Shown here piece after piece: positions 1 to 6,986 of a stretch of DNA of 13,250 bases. The notes beneath the pieces were generated by a model that was not told the DNA's origin, did no database searches, and saw only the letters and a program-made list of their open reading frames with translations. Position numbers and translations under genes: made by a program. Numbering within the stretch: the first letter of the stretch is position 1; every line of letters starts with the position of its first letter. Origin of the DNA: JADDRA01 sp035553895 (lineage in GTDB: Bacteria > Actinomycetota > Acidimicrobiia > Acidimicrobiales > CADCSY01); NCBI GenBank assembly GCA_035553895.1, contig DATMJI010000069.1:1-13250 (forward strand). Reading direction: 5' to 3'.

Positions 1-9
1 GGCGGGCGG

Positions 10-1515
10 TCAGGGGGCGAGGATCTCGTAGGTGTCGACGGTGGCGGTGTCCTGCGCCAGGCGCAGGCGGTCGCCGAAGGCGGCCAGGAACTGGAGCTCC
101 AGGGCCCCCCGGGCGCCGTAGAGGGAGGGCATGACCACCAGCCAGCGGGCGTCGCCGGCCCGGGCCGTGCGCCACAGCTCGTCCATGTCGCTGGTGTAGC
201 CGAGGGCCACCACCGGGCGGTCGAGGCGGTAGGCCACCTCCCGGTAGGCGAAGGAGGCGATGGCCTCCCCCTCGGCGATGTTGGCCCGGCCCCAGGCGGC
301 CATGGCCCCGGTGTCGCGGGCCACCGGGGCCACGGACGCCGCCTCCCGATCGGCGTCGCCGGCCACCCGCAGCGCGCTGGTCGCCAGGTACAGGCCCAGC
401 GCGGCAGCCGCCAGCGCCGGGCCGGCCCGGGGCAGGGCCCGGACCAGGCGGCTCACCAGGGCCCCGACGCCCACCGCCGCCACCGGCACCAGCGGGAGCT
501 GGAAGCGCACCGAGGAGTAGGGCCAGATGGCCAGGGCCGGGAGCCACACGGCGAGGAAGGCCAGCACGTAGGCCCGCCGGGGGGGCGATCCCCACAGGGC
601 CCTCACCCCGGCAGCCACCAGGGCCAGGGCGACCAGCCACGACCAGGGCGGGGGAACGTCGAAGCCGATCACGGCGAAACCCACGTCCTGGAGGACCAGG
701 TGGGCCCGGGTGAACAGGCGGGCGGCGATGTCGACCAGGGAGGCGTCGCCGGCGGCGGCGTCGGTGGCCCGGGCGAGCGAGAAGGTGCGGGCGTAGCCGG
801 TGGTGTGCTCGGCGTAGGGCAGGTTGAGGGCGGCCATGGCCCCGGTGAGGCCCCCGCCGGCGGCCAGGGGAGCCCAGGCCCAGCGCCGCAGGGGCCGGCC
901 CGCCACCACCACGGCCAGGGCAGCGGCCGGGGCCAGCAGCAGCCCCTGGGACTTGAGGAGCACGGCCACGGCCACCCCGCCACTGAGCAGCCACACCTGG
1001 GGGGTGGTACGCAGCCGCCCCGCCTGCCACAGGACCAGGCCCGAGACGACGACGAAGGCCAGGTCGGGCATGACCACGTAGACGCTGCCCCAGAGACCGG
1101 CACCGGCCACGGCGAAGAGGGCGGCCGGCAACGGGGCGGCGGGGACGGCGGCGTCGCGGGCTACCAGCACCACGGCGCCGGCCAGGGCCAACACCAGGGC
1201 CAGGTTGGCCGCCACCGCCAGCGGCGTGACGGCCAGCCCGACCAGCTCGAGGCCGGCCAGGAACAGGGGGTAGCCGAGGGGGTACTTGGTGGCCTCGATG
1301 CCGGCCACCAGAGGGCGCCCCGAGTCGGCCAGCTCCTGGGCCACCAGGCGGTACTCGTCGTTGTCGGAGCCGAAGGGTGCCACCCCGCTCCAGCGCAGGA
1401 GGGCCCAGGCGGCCACCACCAGGGCACACACGGCCAGGACGGCCACGACCGCCCGGCGCTCCCCTCCTTTCCCGGTGGCCGCCGTGCCGGCACCGGGAGC
1501 GATGTCGGCGACCAC
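10..1515 (-). CDS. GT-C fold membrane glycosyltransferase, GT39/PMT_2-like
   Basis: Predicted polytopic membrane enzyme of about 501 residues that would move a sugar from a lipid-phosphate donor to an envelope acceptor; the acceptor is unknown. A first membrane segment (about residues 23-40) is followed by an acidic loop with SDNDEY (about 50-55), the usual place of the catalytic carboxylate in GT-C enzymes. Next comes KYPLGYPLF (about 77-85), the YPxGYP-type motif of the PMT_2 (GT39-like) family, and then a run of Ala/Val/Leu-rich helices. The C-terminal 70-80 residues are soluble. The frame stays open upstream to 1680, but that would run into the divergent SLH gene, so I chose GTG at 1515. 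A GTG at 1446 is the alternative: AAAGGAGG lies upstream of it but about 16 nt away. The family assignment is fairly safe; the substrate cannot be read. Confidence 0.75.
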   Translation of the reverse strand: MVADIAPGAGTAATGKGGERRAVVAVLAVCALVVAAWALLRWSGVAPFGSDNDEYRLVAQELADSGRPLVAGIEATKYPLGYPLFLAGLELVGLAVTPLAVAANLALVLALAGAVVLVARDAAVPAAPLPAALFAVAGAGLWGSVYVVMPDLAFVVVSGLVLWQAGRLRTTPQVWLLSGGVAVAVLLKSQGLLLAPAAALAVVVAGRPLRRWAWAPLAAGGGLTGAMAALNLPYAEHTTGYARTFSLARATDAAAGDASLVDIAARLFTRAHLVLQDVGFAVIGFDVPPPWSWLVALALVAAGVRALWGSPPRRAYVLAFLAVWLPALAIWPYSSVRFQLPLVPVAAVGVGALVSRLVRALPRAGPALAAAALGLYLATSALRVAGDADREAASVAPVARDTGAMAAWGRANIAEGEAIASFAYREVAYRLDRPVVALGYTSDMDELWRTARAGDARWLVVMPSLYGARGALELQFLAAFGDRLRLAQDTATVDTYEILAP

Positions 1516-1568
1516 GACCGTCCAGGGATAGCAGGTCGCCCCCGATCCCGGGGGGGCGCTGGCATCCG

Positions 1569-1596
1569 TCGACAGCGGGGGCCGGTTGGCTACGCT
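1569..1596 (+). promoter_or_regulatory. Putative sigma-70 type promoter for the SLH gene
   Basis: TCGACA (1569-1574, one mismatch to TTGACA) is followed after 16 nt by TACGCT (1591-1596, fits TAnnnT). It lies in the 128-base divergent gap and points at the SLH-domain gene, predicting a transcript start near 1603, about 40 nt before the ATG. AT-containing hexamers are rare in this GC-rich DNA, which supports the call, but there is no experimental evidence. Confidence 0.45.
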
Positions 1597-1643
1597 CCGG
1601 CGGCGAGCAGTCGACCAGGGGGTGGCAGGTGGGGACCGAGCAG

Positions 1644-2714
1644 ATGCGGGAACGTCGCAGCAACCGGGCCAGGCGGGCAACCGTCGCCATGGTGGCGGGG
1701 AGCCTGGTGGCCATGGCCGCCCCGGCGGCGGCCCAGGTGCCGCCGGCCCGCGACATCACCGAGTTCGCCTGCCCGCCCACCGAGGTGCCCTCCTCGGGCT
1801 TCGGCGACGTCCCGCCGGCCAACGTGCACGCCCGGGCCATCGACTGCGTGGCCTGGTACGAGGTGACGGGCGGCACCACCGCCGCCACCTACAGCCCCGC
1901 CGACCCGGTGACCCGGGACCAGATGGCCACCTTCATCGTCCGGGTCATCGACTATGTGGCCGCCCGTACCCCCTCGGAGAGCGACGGCCTGCCCGGCGCC
2001 CCGTCGGCCAACGCCTTCCCCTGCGACGTGTCCGACCAGGACCTGCACTACGACAGCATCCAGCGCCTGGCCGCCGCCGGCGTGGTCAAGGGGGTGGGCG
2101 ACAATGCCCTCGGCCAGGCCTGCTTCGCTCCGGGCGAGCGGGTCGACCGGGCCCAGATGGCGACGTTCATCGCCGAGTCCCAGCGCCTCCTGGGCCAGGA
2201 CGTCCCCGGGTCCGAGGCCGACTTCTTCGTCGACGACGACGGCTCCGTCCACGAGGACAGCATCGACGCCATCACCGCCGAGGGCATCACCCGGGGCGAG
2301 GGCGTCGACGGCGAAGGGAACGCCGTCTACGACCCCGGGGGCAACGTGAGCCGCGACCAGATGGCCTCGTTCCTGGCCCGCAAGCTCGACCGGCTGGTGG
2401 AGATGACGGTGGCCCAACCGCCGCCCACGGCGACGGTCGACCCCATCTCGGCCACCGTGCCGGGCGGCGGCACCTTCGAGGCCACCGTCACCGCCAGCCG
2501 GGGGACCATCGAGGACGTCACCGTCACCGGGTGCTCCATCTCCCCCCCGCAGGTCTTCCAGGTGGCCAACCCCGCCGGGGCGGCGTCGGTGCCCATCGAC
2601 GTGGTCATCCCCGCCGGCCAGGGCGGCACCTCGTGCCGGCTCGACATCGTCACCACCTTCGTGGGTGGCGGCCGCGACACCTCCAGCGCCATCATCAGCA
2701 TCACCCCCTCGTGA
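1644..2714 (+). CDS. Secreted three-SLH-domain protein with C-terminal beta/Ig-like domain
   Basis: A secreted cell-surface protein of 356 residues. Residues 1-30 form a Sec signal peptide: a basic RERRSNRARR start, a hydrophobic core, and a likely AAA/Q cleavage site. Three S-layer-homology-like repeats follow at about 52-107, 124-184 and 192-254. Each has an F.DV or F.VDD start, an aromatic/His-containing helix and a closing RDQMATF, RAQMATF or RDQMASF helix. SLH domains normally bind wall polymers non-covalently. A Pro/Thr linker leads into a region (about 258-356) rich in Thr/Val strands with Cys277 and Cys322, probably an Ig-like domain with a disulfide. ATG 1644 was chosen because the signal peptide fits and GGGGA lies about 8 nt upstream; GTG 1629 is possible. 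The binding partner is unknown. Confidence 0.8.
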   Translation: MRERRSNRARRATVAMVAGSLVAMAAPAAAQVPPARDITEFACPPTEVPSSGFGDVPPANVHARAIDCVAWYEVTGGTTAATYSPADPVTRDQMATFIVRVIDYVAARTPSESDGLPGAPSANAFPCDVSDQDLHYDSIQRLAAAGVVKGVGDNALGQACFAPGERVDRAQMATFIAESQRLLGQDVPGSEADFFVDDDGSVHEDSIDAITAEGITRGEGVDGEGNAVYDPGGNVSRDQMASFLARKLDRLVEMTVAQPPPTATVDPISATVPGGGTFEATVTASRGTIEDVTVTGCSISPPQVFQVANPAGAASVPIDVVIPAGQGGTSCRLDIVTTFVGGGRDTSSAIISITPS

Positions 2715-2717
2715 GCG

Positions 2718-3332
2718 GTGGGTGACCCCCCGCTACCGGCAGGGTTGGAGGTGGAGCGCGGCCAGGTCCTGCGCTTCCGCTTCGGGCGCCACGAGCTGCA
2801 CCGCCAAGCCGGGGGTGCCCCGCAGCACGCCGTGGCGCTGCTCGACCACGGGATCCAAGACACCGGGACGGACGGTGCCGCCTGGGCCCTCGCCCTCCGG
2901 GGCGCCTCGGGCAGCTGGTCGCCCGACCTGGCCCTGGCGTGGACCCTCCGGGGCGCCCCCCACGCCTACCGCCGGCCCGACCTGGCCGGTGTGGCCGTGG
3001 CCACCGCGCCCTTCTCCGAGGCCGATGCCGCCAAGCGGATCTTCGACGCCGCCAAGCCGTTGCGGGCGGCGGGGATCCCCGTCCTCGACGCCCTGCGCAC
3101 GGTGGCCGGCCACCTCCGGGAGATCGTCACCGGGCCGACCGCCAAGGGCGAGGTCTCGGCCCGGCTGACCGACAGGCTGGACCCGCCCTTCCTCCGGCGG
3201 TGCCGCCCGTGTGCCACCACCCACATCTCCGAGCAGCCCTTCCGCCTCGCCTGCCTCCAGGCCGGCCTGGAGCTCGAACCCGGACCTCGCCGCCAGTGTT
3301 GCGGCCCGTGCCCGGGATGGCACCGCCGATGA
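2718..3332 (+). CDS. AlkZ-like/winged-helix DNA-binding protein, N-terminal part (frame broken)
   Basis: N-terminal 204-codon half of a protein resembling the winged-helix 'AlkZ-like' family (HTH_42, YcaQ-related), whose characterised members are DNA glycosylases acting on bulky or crosslinked lesions. Visible family features are GIQDTGTDGAAWAL (about 45-58), the position of the catalytic QxQ in true AlkZ but here QDT. Then come AWTLRGAPH (about 74-82) and a CRPCATTHISEQPFRL stretch (about 162-176). The useful similarity stops near residue 188 (LELEPG). The last residues are Cys/Pro/Arg-rich, unlike the family, and the protein continues in the -1 frame (see next entry). GTG 2718 starts 3 nt after the SLH stop. 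GTG 2751, with AGGG 6 nt upstream, is an alternative. The altered QxQ makes glycosylase activity doubtful. Confidence 0.6.
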   Translation: MGDPPLPAGLEVERGQVLRFRFGRHELHRQAGGAPQHAVALLDHGIQDTGTDGAAWALALRGASGSWSPDLALAWTLRGAPHAYRRPDLAGVAVATAPFSEADAAKRIFDAAKPLRAAGIPVLDALRTVAGHLREIVTGPTAKGEVSARLTDRLDPPFLRRCRPCATTHISEQPFRLACLQAGLELEPGPRRQCCGPCPGWHRR

Positions 3333-3880
3333 TGGGCCGCCTGGCGAGCGAGGCCGACCGCCGGCTCGACGTGATCCGCACCTCCCTGCGCTTCTTCGGC
3401 CCTGCCCGGGTGCAAGACACGGCCGCCCACCTCGATGCACCGCTGCGAGACGTCAAGGCCCATTGGCCCCAAGACGTCGTGGAGGTGTCGGTGGTCGACG
3501 GCGCCGGGCCAGCCGGTCGGGCCCGCTTCGTGCTGGCCGGCGACGCCGAGACCCTGGCGTCGCCGCCGGAGCACCGGGAACCGGAGGTGCGACTCCTCGG
3601 ACCGTACGATCCCTACCTCCAGCTCCGTGACCGGGAGCTGCTCGTCCCCGACGGTGCCCGGCGCAAGGAGCTCTGGCCGGCGCTGGGCCGCCCCGGTGCC
3701 ATCACCGACGGCGGGGAGCTTCTCGGAACCTGGCGGCCGCGCCTCTCCGGGGGTCGGCTCACCGTGCGCATCCAGCCCTGGCGGCCGTTGTCCCGACCGG
3801 TGCGCACCCGGGTCGAGGAGCAGGCCGAGCGCCTGAGCGCCCATCGCCACGTCACCCTCGCCGGGGTGGTCGAGCAGTGA
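3329..3880 (+). CDS. AlkZ-like/winged-helix DNA-binding protein, C-terminal part (frame broken)
   Basis: The C-terminal half of the same family, in the frame -1 relative to the preceding entry. It starts at ATG 3329, which overlaps the upstream TGA as ATGA, or possibly at ATG 3317 or 3332. ADRRLDVIRTSLRFFGPARVQDTAAHLD (about residues 8-35) is the typical winged-helix segment ('..YGPAT..DFA.WLG'). RLLGPYDPYLQLRDRELLVPD and TWRPRLSGGRLTV match the family's C-terminal core. Frame-consistent homology appears to begin upstream of any ATG, near VLRPVPG (about 3295-3315). The simplest reading is therefore one ~388-residue gene with a one-base deletion or sequencing error around 3285-3315. A natural split gene with translational coupling, or programmed -1 slippage, remains possible. 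Confidence 0.6.
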   Translation: MMGRLASEADRRLDVIRTSLRFFGPARVQDTAAHLDAPLRDVKAHWPQDVVEVSVVDGAGPAGRARFVLAGDAETLASPPEHREPEVRLLGPYDPYLQLRDRELLVPDGARRKELWPALGRPGAITDGGELLGTWRPRLSGGRLTVRIQPWRPLSRPVRTRVEEQAERLSAHRHVTLAGVVEQ

Positions 3881-3881
3881 C

Positions 3882-3896
3882 GGGCTGAGGGAGCCC
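3882..3896. terminator. Short hairpin between convergent genes
   Basis: GGGCT-gaggg-AGCCC, a perfect 5-bp stem with a 5-nt loop, sits 1 nt after the stop of the winged-helix gene and 23 nt beyond the stop of the convergent glycosyltransferase. There is no T-tract, so a terminator role is only suggested by position. Confidence 0.25.
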
Positions 3897-3919
3897 AGGC
3901 GGGGCCGGCTGGGCGAGCG

Positions 3920-5479
3920 TCACCGAACTGGCGCGGGGCGGGCCCAGAGCACGAGGCGGGCACCGGGGCGCTCCTCGGCCCGGGCCAGCTCGAAGCCGCG
4001 GTCGCCGAAGTGGCGATCGAGCACGGCCAGGTCGTCCCGGGCGTGGGAGGACACCACCCACACCCGGTCGTGGCCGTCGGCGAGGGCGGCCACCTCGGGC
4101 CCGTACCGGGACGGGACCTGGCGGTGGGGCCCGAGCACCCGAACCCGGGGATCACCGACGACCACGGCGAAGCCGTTGGGTGAGGTGGCGTCCCGGCGCA
4201 GGTCGACGGGCGCCGAGGTGTAGAGGGCGTAGGCCCAGCGGGTGGCCGAGTACACGGCGATGGCGTCACCGGGCCGGGCCGACGCCTCGACCACCTCGAC
4301 GAGCGGCCGCACGTCCTCGGCCGGGTACGGCGGCGGCGGGCGCACGGTGGCGGCCACGGCGACGGCGAGCACGGCCGCCCCCACCCCGGCGGCGGCGGGC
4401 CGGCCCCACCATCGAGCTCCTTCGCCCACCCCGGCGGCGATCACCAGGGCCAGCACCGGGTAGAGGTGGACGTCGGTACGGCCCCCACCGAGCGGCGCCA
4501 GCTCGAGGACCGCCAGGCCCACCCCCACGGCCACCGGCGTCACCAGGAGCACGGCCAGCAGCGGCCGCCGGAGGGCGACGACCACGGTCGAGACGGCCGC
4601 CAGGGCCAGCACCCCGGCCGCCGGCAGCCCGCTGAAGCCCTCGGAGAGGCGGGTCAACGCCGACCCGAGCTCGGCACCGCTGCCCACGTAGGAGCCGGCC
4701 CAGTAGGCCCGCAGGCTCGGCGTCGATGCCGGCCCCACGACGGCCCACCACCACAGGGCGGCGAAGCCGGCCAGGGCGCCGGCCGACCACAGGGCCGGAG
4801 CCAGCCGGCGAGGACGGTGGCGGGCGGCGGCCACCGCGCCCGCCAGCCCGGCGCCGGCCACCGCCGGGGCCACCGCCGCCGAGACCACCACCGAAGCGGC
4901 GCCGGCCAGCGCCAGCCAACCCCAGCGGCGAGCATCCGCCGGGCGCTCCACCACCCGCCAGCCGACGAGGAGCACCAGCACCACCAGCACGGCGTCGGCA
5001 CTGAAGGGCTTGACCCGCGCCGAGTACACCACGTGCACCGGGGCGGCCAGGACCAGCACCCCGGCCAGGGCGGACGGGCCGGCGCCGAGGGGGAGGCGCC
5101 GGGCCAGCAGGTACAGCGCCGGCGGCGCGGCCACGCCGAGGACCATGGGGAGGAGCTGAGCCACCACGGGGGCGGAACCCCCGAGCCGGATGGCCGCGGC
5201 GATACCGGCGGCGAAGCCCGGAGCGGTGACCCCGGTGCTCACCAGCTCCCCGAGGCTCTCGGCCCGACCGGCGAGCGCCAGCCAGGCGTCGTCCAGCCAC
5301 AGGCTCGACGGTCCCAGCTGGGGCACCCGCAGCAGGAGCCCGGCGATGGTCAGGGCGAGGACCACGGCGCCGTCGGCGCCGGCGAGGCGACGCCGACCGG
5401 TCGCCGGTCCGTCGTGGTGGTCGCACGTGCCGGCACCGGCCGGCGCCGCGGCGACGGGTGCGGCGGCGCCGGCGGTCAC
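3920..5479 (-). CDS. GT-C fold membrane glycosyltransferase, second copy type
   Basis: Polytopic membrane protein of about 519 residues from GTG 5479. After a short Ala/Pro/Gly-rich cytoplasmic start and a first helix (about 38-51) comes SLWLDDAWLAL (about 59-69), an acidic first-loop motif typical of GT39-like enzymes. It is followed by about nine hydrophobic helices. HVVYSARVKPFSADAV corresponds to the family's 'YS.E.RPYSL' region. The soluble C-terminal domain (about the last 140 residues) begins near PYPAEDVRPLVEVV and includes PGDAIAVYS and DRVWVV, as in many actinobacterial relatives. The frame is open up to 5689, but that part is antisense-like Arg/Pro sequence overlapping the HU tail codons, so it was excluded. 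No clear Shine-Dalgarno lies before 5479; GTG 5365 is an alternative. The sequence differs from the glycosyltransferase at the left edge, so it is not a recent duplicate. Confidence 0.72.
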   Translation of the reverse strand: MTAGAAAPVAAAPAGAGTCDHHDGPATGRRRLAGADGAVVLALTIAGLLLRVPQLGPSSLWLDDAWLALAGRAESLGELVSTGVTAPGFAAGIAAAIRLGGSAPVVAQLLPMVLGVAAPPALYLLARRLPLGAGPSALAGVLVLAAPVHVVYSARVKPFSADAVLVVLVLLVGWRVVERPADARRWGWLALAGAASVVVSAAVAPAVAGAGLAGAVAAARHRPRRLAPALWSAGALAGFAALWWWAVVGPASTPSLRAYWAGSYVGSGAELGSALTRLSEGFSGLPAAGVLALAAVSTVVVALRRPLLAVLLVTPVAVGVGLAVLELAPLGGGRTDVHLYPVLALVIAAGVGEGARWWGRPAAAGVGAAVLAVAVAATVRPPPPYPAEDVRPLVEVVEASARPGDAIAVYSATRWAYALYTSAPVDLRRDATSPNGFAVVVGDPRVRVLGPHRQVPSRYGPEVAALADGHDRVWVVSSHARDDLAVLDRHFGDRGFELARAEERPGARLVLWARPAPVR

Positions 5480-5490
5480 GAACCAGCGAC

Positions 5491-5512
5491 GGCCGGCGGC
5501 CGGCGGCCGGCC
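5491..5512 (-). terminator. GC-only hairpin between HU gene and glycosyltransferase gene
   Basis: GGCCGGC (5491-5497) and GCCGGCC (5506-5512) form a 7-bp all-GC stem with an 8-nt loop, lying 35-56 nt after the HU stop and 12 nt before the chosen glycosyltransferase start. It has no U-tract. It could end or attenuate HU transcription, or simply reflect the local composition. Confidence 0.3.
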
Positions 5513-5546
5513 GAGCGCCGGTCCCGCCGGTGGGAGCGATGCGAGG

Positions 5547-6008
5547 TCAGGCCCGCTTGGCCGCCTTCTTGGCCGGCGCCTTGCGGCTGGCGGCCTTGGT
5601 GGCCGTCGCCTTCTTGGCGGCCGCCTTCTTTGGGGCCGCCTTCTTCGGGGCCGCCTTCTTGGCCGTCGCCTTGGTGGAGGTGTTGGCACCGCTGGGCGGC
5701 CACACCCCCTTGGCCAGCTTGGGGGCCTGGCTGGGCTTCATCACCGAGTCTTTGAAGCCCTTCAACGGGGTGATGCGGGCCTTCTTGGTCGCCTTGAACT
5801 TCATGGGCTCCCCCGTCGCCGGGTTGCGGCCCGTGCGCGCCGGGCGGTCGACCTTGACGAACTTGGCGAAGCCACTGATGTTGACCGGCTCTCCTTTGGC
5901 CACCACGGCGGTGATCACGTCGGTGAGGTTCCGCAACGTGGTGTCGACCGCCTTGGGGTCGAGCTCGCCGTGGGCGGCCACCGCCTTGACCAGTTCTCGT
6001 CGGTTCAT
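5547..6008 (-). CDS. hupB: HU-family nucleoid protein with Lys/Ala-rich tail
   Basis: A histone-like DNA-binding protein of 153 residues. Residues 1-90 are a complete HU fold: MNRRELVKAVAAHGEL start, helix-turn-helix dimer core with NISGFAKF (about 43-50), the DNA-minor-groove arm with GRNPATGE (about 60-67), and the closing KARITPLKGFKD. Residues 91-105 are a linker. From about 113 to 153 comes a basic tail of KKAAP/KKAAA repeats, as in the mycobacterial HupB type, where it adds non-specific DNA binding and compaction. ATG 6008 is preceded by AGAGGGG (6018-6024) at 9 nt, and GGAGG touches the ATG. HU proteins are usually abundant and monocistronic. The nearby palindromes upstream (6086-6118) may belong to its control region. 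Confidence 0.95.
   Translation of the reverse strand: MNRRELVKAVAAHGELDPKAVDTTLRNLTDVITAVVAKGEPVNISGFAKFVKVDRPARTGRNPATGEPMKFKATKKARITPLKGFKDSVMKPSQAPKLAKGVWPPSGANTSTKATAKKAAPKKAAPKKAAAKKATATKAASRKAPAKKAAKRA
5619..5663 (-). repeat. Three tandem 15-bp units encoding KKAAP-type tail
   Basis: Units at 5619-5633, 5634-5648 and 5649-5663 are near-identical copies of GGCCGCCTTCTTNGG (plus strand), giving the KKAAP-KKAAP-KKAAA tail of HU. Being a multiple of three, copy-number change by slippage would keep the frame. Confidence 0.85.
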
Positions 6009-6017
6009 CCTCCAGGT

Positions 6018-6024
6018 CCCCTCT
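6018..6024 (-). promoter_or_regulatory. Ribosome binding site of the HU gene
   Basis: AGAGGGG on the minus strand, 9 nt before ATG 6008. It fixes the start of HU and is the clearest Shine-Dalgarno in this window. Confidence 0.6.
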
Positions 6025-6085
6025 CAGCAGTTTGGTTCGAACGACGACAGTCTTGCCGCCATGGGTGCCCACCGGTCGGACCTCC

Positions 6086-6118
6086 GCTCGTCGACGAGCC
6101 TGGTGGTCTCGGCCGAGA
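6086..6118. promoter_or_regulatory. Pair of perfect palindromes upstream of the HU gene
   Basis: GCTCGTCGACGAGC (6086-6099) is a perfect 14-bp palindrome and TCTCGGCCGAGA (6107-6118) a perfect 12-bp palindrome, 7 nt apart. They lie in the 112-base gap between the end of the receiver-like gene (6121) and the HU start (6008). They could be operators for HU transcription, or the second could be a stem ending the upstream gene, whose stop is 2 nt away. Confidence 0.35.
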
Positions 6119-6120
6119 GA

Positions 6121-6891
6121 CTAGGGCAAGAGGCTGCGCAGGTGCTCGGCCCAGGTGGCGGGAGGGGCGGCGGGATCCACGGTGGCGTCGGCTCCGAGCA
6201 GCGGCCCGCCGGCAGTGACCGCCACCAGGGGGATGAACCGCCCGCTGGATCGGATGTCGACCAGGAAGTCGGCGCCACCCGGCGTGGTGGCGTCGACCAG
6301 GACGAGATCGGCGAGGAGCCGGGCGCAGTCGTCGGGCGACACCTCGCCGAGGGCCCGGGCCTCGATCCGGCAGTCGTCGAGCTGGCGGTCCATGGCCGCC
6401 ACGGCATCCGCCTCGATCCCCACGGTGAGCACCACGTGGACGGGCAGCCCGGCGCTGCGCCGGGCGCCACCCATCTCGGCGGCGTAGTCGAAGGTGGGCG
6501 CCGCTGCGGCCTCCGGGGCGTCGCCGAGGAAGCTCTCGCCCCCGGCCCGGGCGGCCAGCGCCGCCGCCGCGGTGGCGGCGTCGCTCGACCACATCGCCCA
6601 TTCCGCCGCCCCCAGGTCGATGCTCGTATAGGTGATGGCCACCAGCAGCGCTGCTTCCGCCTCCACCTCGCCCAGTCCCCGGCGGGCCAGCGCCGCGGCC
6701 ACGTCGCTCAACACGTCGGTCCCCTCCGGCGGCGTCTCGGCCCGCACGGCGAAGGTGTCGGGGGCGATGCGGAACGCCGCCTCCCACCACCCGTCGTAGG
6801 TGAGGCAGTCGCCCTCGATGTGCAGCGTGGTACCGAAGGCTTTCCGGGCGCCGCCGGCCACGAAGGCGTCGATCACCTCGCGGTCTTCCAT
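6121..6891 (-). CDS. Unknown protein with degenerate receiver-like C-terminal domain
   Basis: A protein of 256 residues whose family I do not recognise. The N-terminal part (1-75) has MEDREVIDAF, GDCLTYDGWWEAAFRI and a helical ALARRGL segment. The middle (about 76-140) is Ala-rich. The C-terminus (about 149-256) resembles a CheY-like receiver: VHVVLTVG strand, DLVLVDATTPGG (Asp190 at the phosphorylation position with Pro four residues on), PLVAVTA switch-Thr strand, and GADATVDP. The usual N-terminal acidic pair is missing, and the final Lys is missing too (VDP where KP is expected). It is probably a non-phosphorylated pseudo-receiver; this is inference from pattern only. ATG 6891 is supported by a TACTCT -10 box 6 nt upstream (leaderless). 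GTG 6897 with GGGGAG 6 nt upstream is the alternative. It follows nasA by 95 nt on the same strand, so a link to nitrate metabolism is possible but unproven. Confidence 0.6.
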   Translation of the reverse strand: MEDREVIDAFVAGGARKAFGTTLHIEGDCLTYDGWWEAAFRIAPDTFAVRAETPPEGTDVLSDVAAALARRGLGEVEAEAALLVAITYTSIDLGAAEWAMWSSDAATAAAALAARAGGESFLGDAPEAAAAPTFDYAAEMGGARRSAGLPVHVVLTVGIEADAVAAMDRQLDDCRIEARALGEVSPDDCARLLADLVLVDATTPGGADFLVDIRSSGRFIPLVAVTAGGPLLGADATVDPAAPPATWAEHLRSLLP

Positions 6892-6897
6892 CGGCAC

Positions 6898-6903
6898 AGA
6901 GTA
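6898..6903 (-). promoter_or_regulatory. TAnnnT -10 box, leaderless start of the receiver-like gene
   Basis: TACTCT on the minus strand, with 6 nt to ATG 6891. This is the spacing expected when transcription begins at the start codon. No convincing -35 is visible. Confidence 0.4.
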
Positions 6904-6910
6904 CTCCCCG

Positions 6911-6929
6911 GCACATGGCGCCGATGTGC
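6911..6929. promoter_or_regulatory. Inverted repeat GCACAT-N7-ATGTGC
   Basis: A perfect 6-bp inverted repeat around GGCGCCG in the 95-base gap between the nasA stop (6987) and the receiver-like gene. It lies just upstream of the putative -10 box, so it could be an operator, or a weak stem ending the nasA message. Confidence 0.3.
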
Positions 6930-6986
6930 GCGGCCGAAACCGACCGGCCACCGCTGCCGGGGCGATGCCGTGGGGGATGGCGGCGT

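Noticed and set aside
1516..1680. N-terminal extension of the first glycosyltransferase frame up to 1680
   Set aside because: It would overlap the start of the divergent SLH gene and its promoter, and has no membrane or family features.
5480..5689. N-terminal extension of the second glycosyltransferase frame over the HU gene
   Set aside because: The extra 70 residues are a monotonous Arg/Pro run that mirrors the HU tail repeat in another frame, so the start was moved to GTG 5479.
6034..6042. GGTTCGAAC resembling a tRNA T-loop
   Set aside because: No acceptor stem, anticodon arm or D arm can be folded around it; it is part of a short palindrome.
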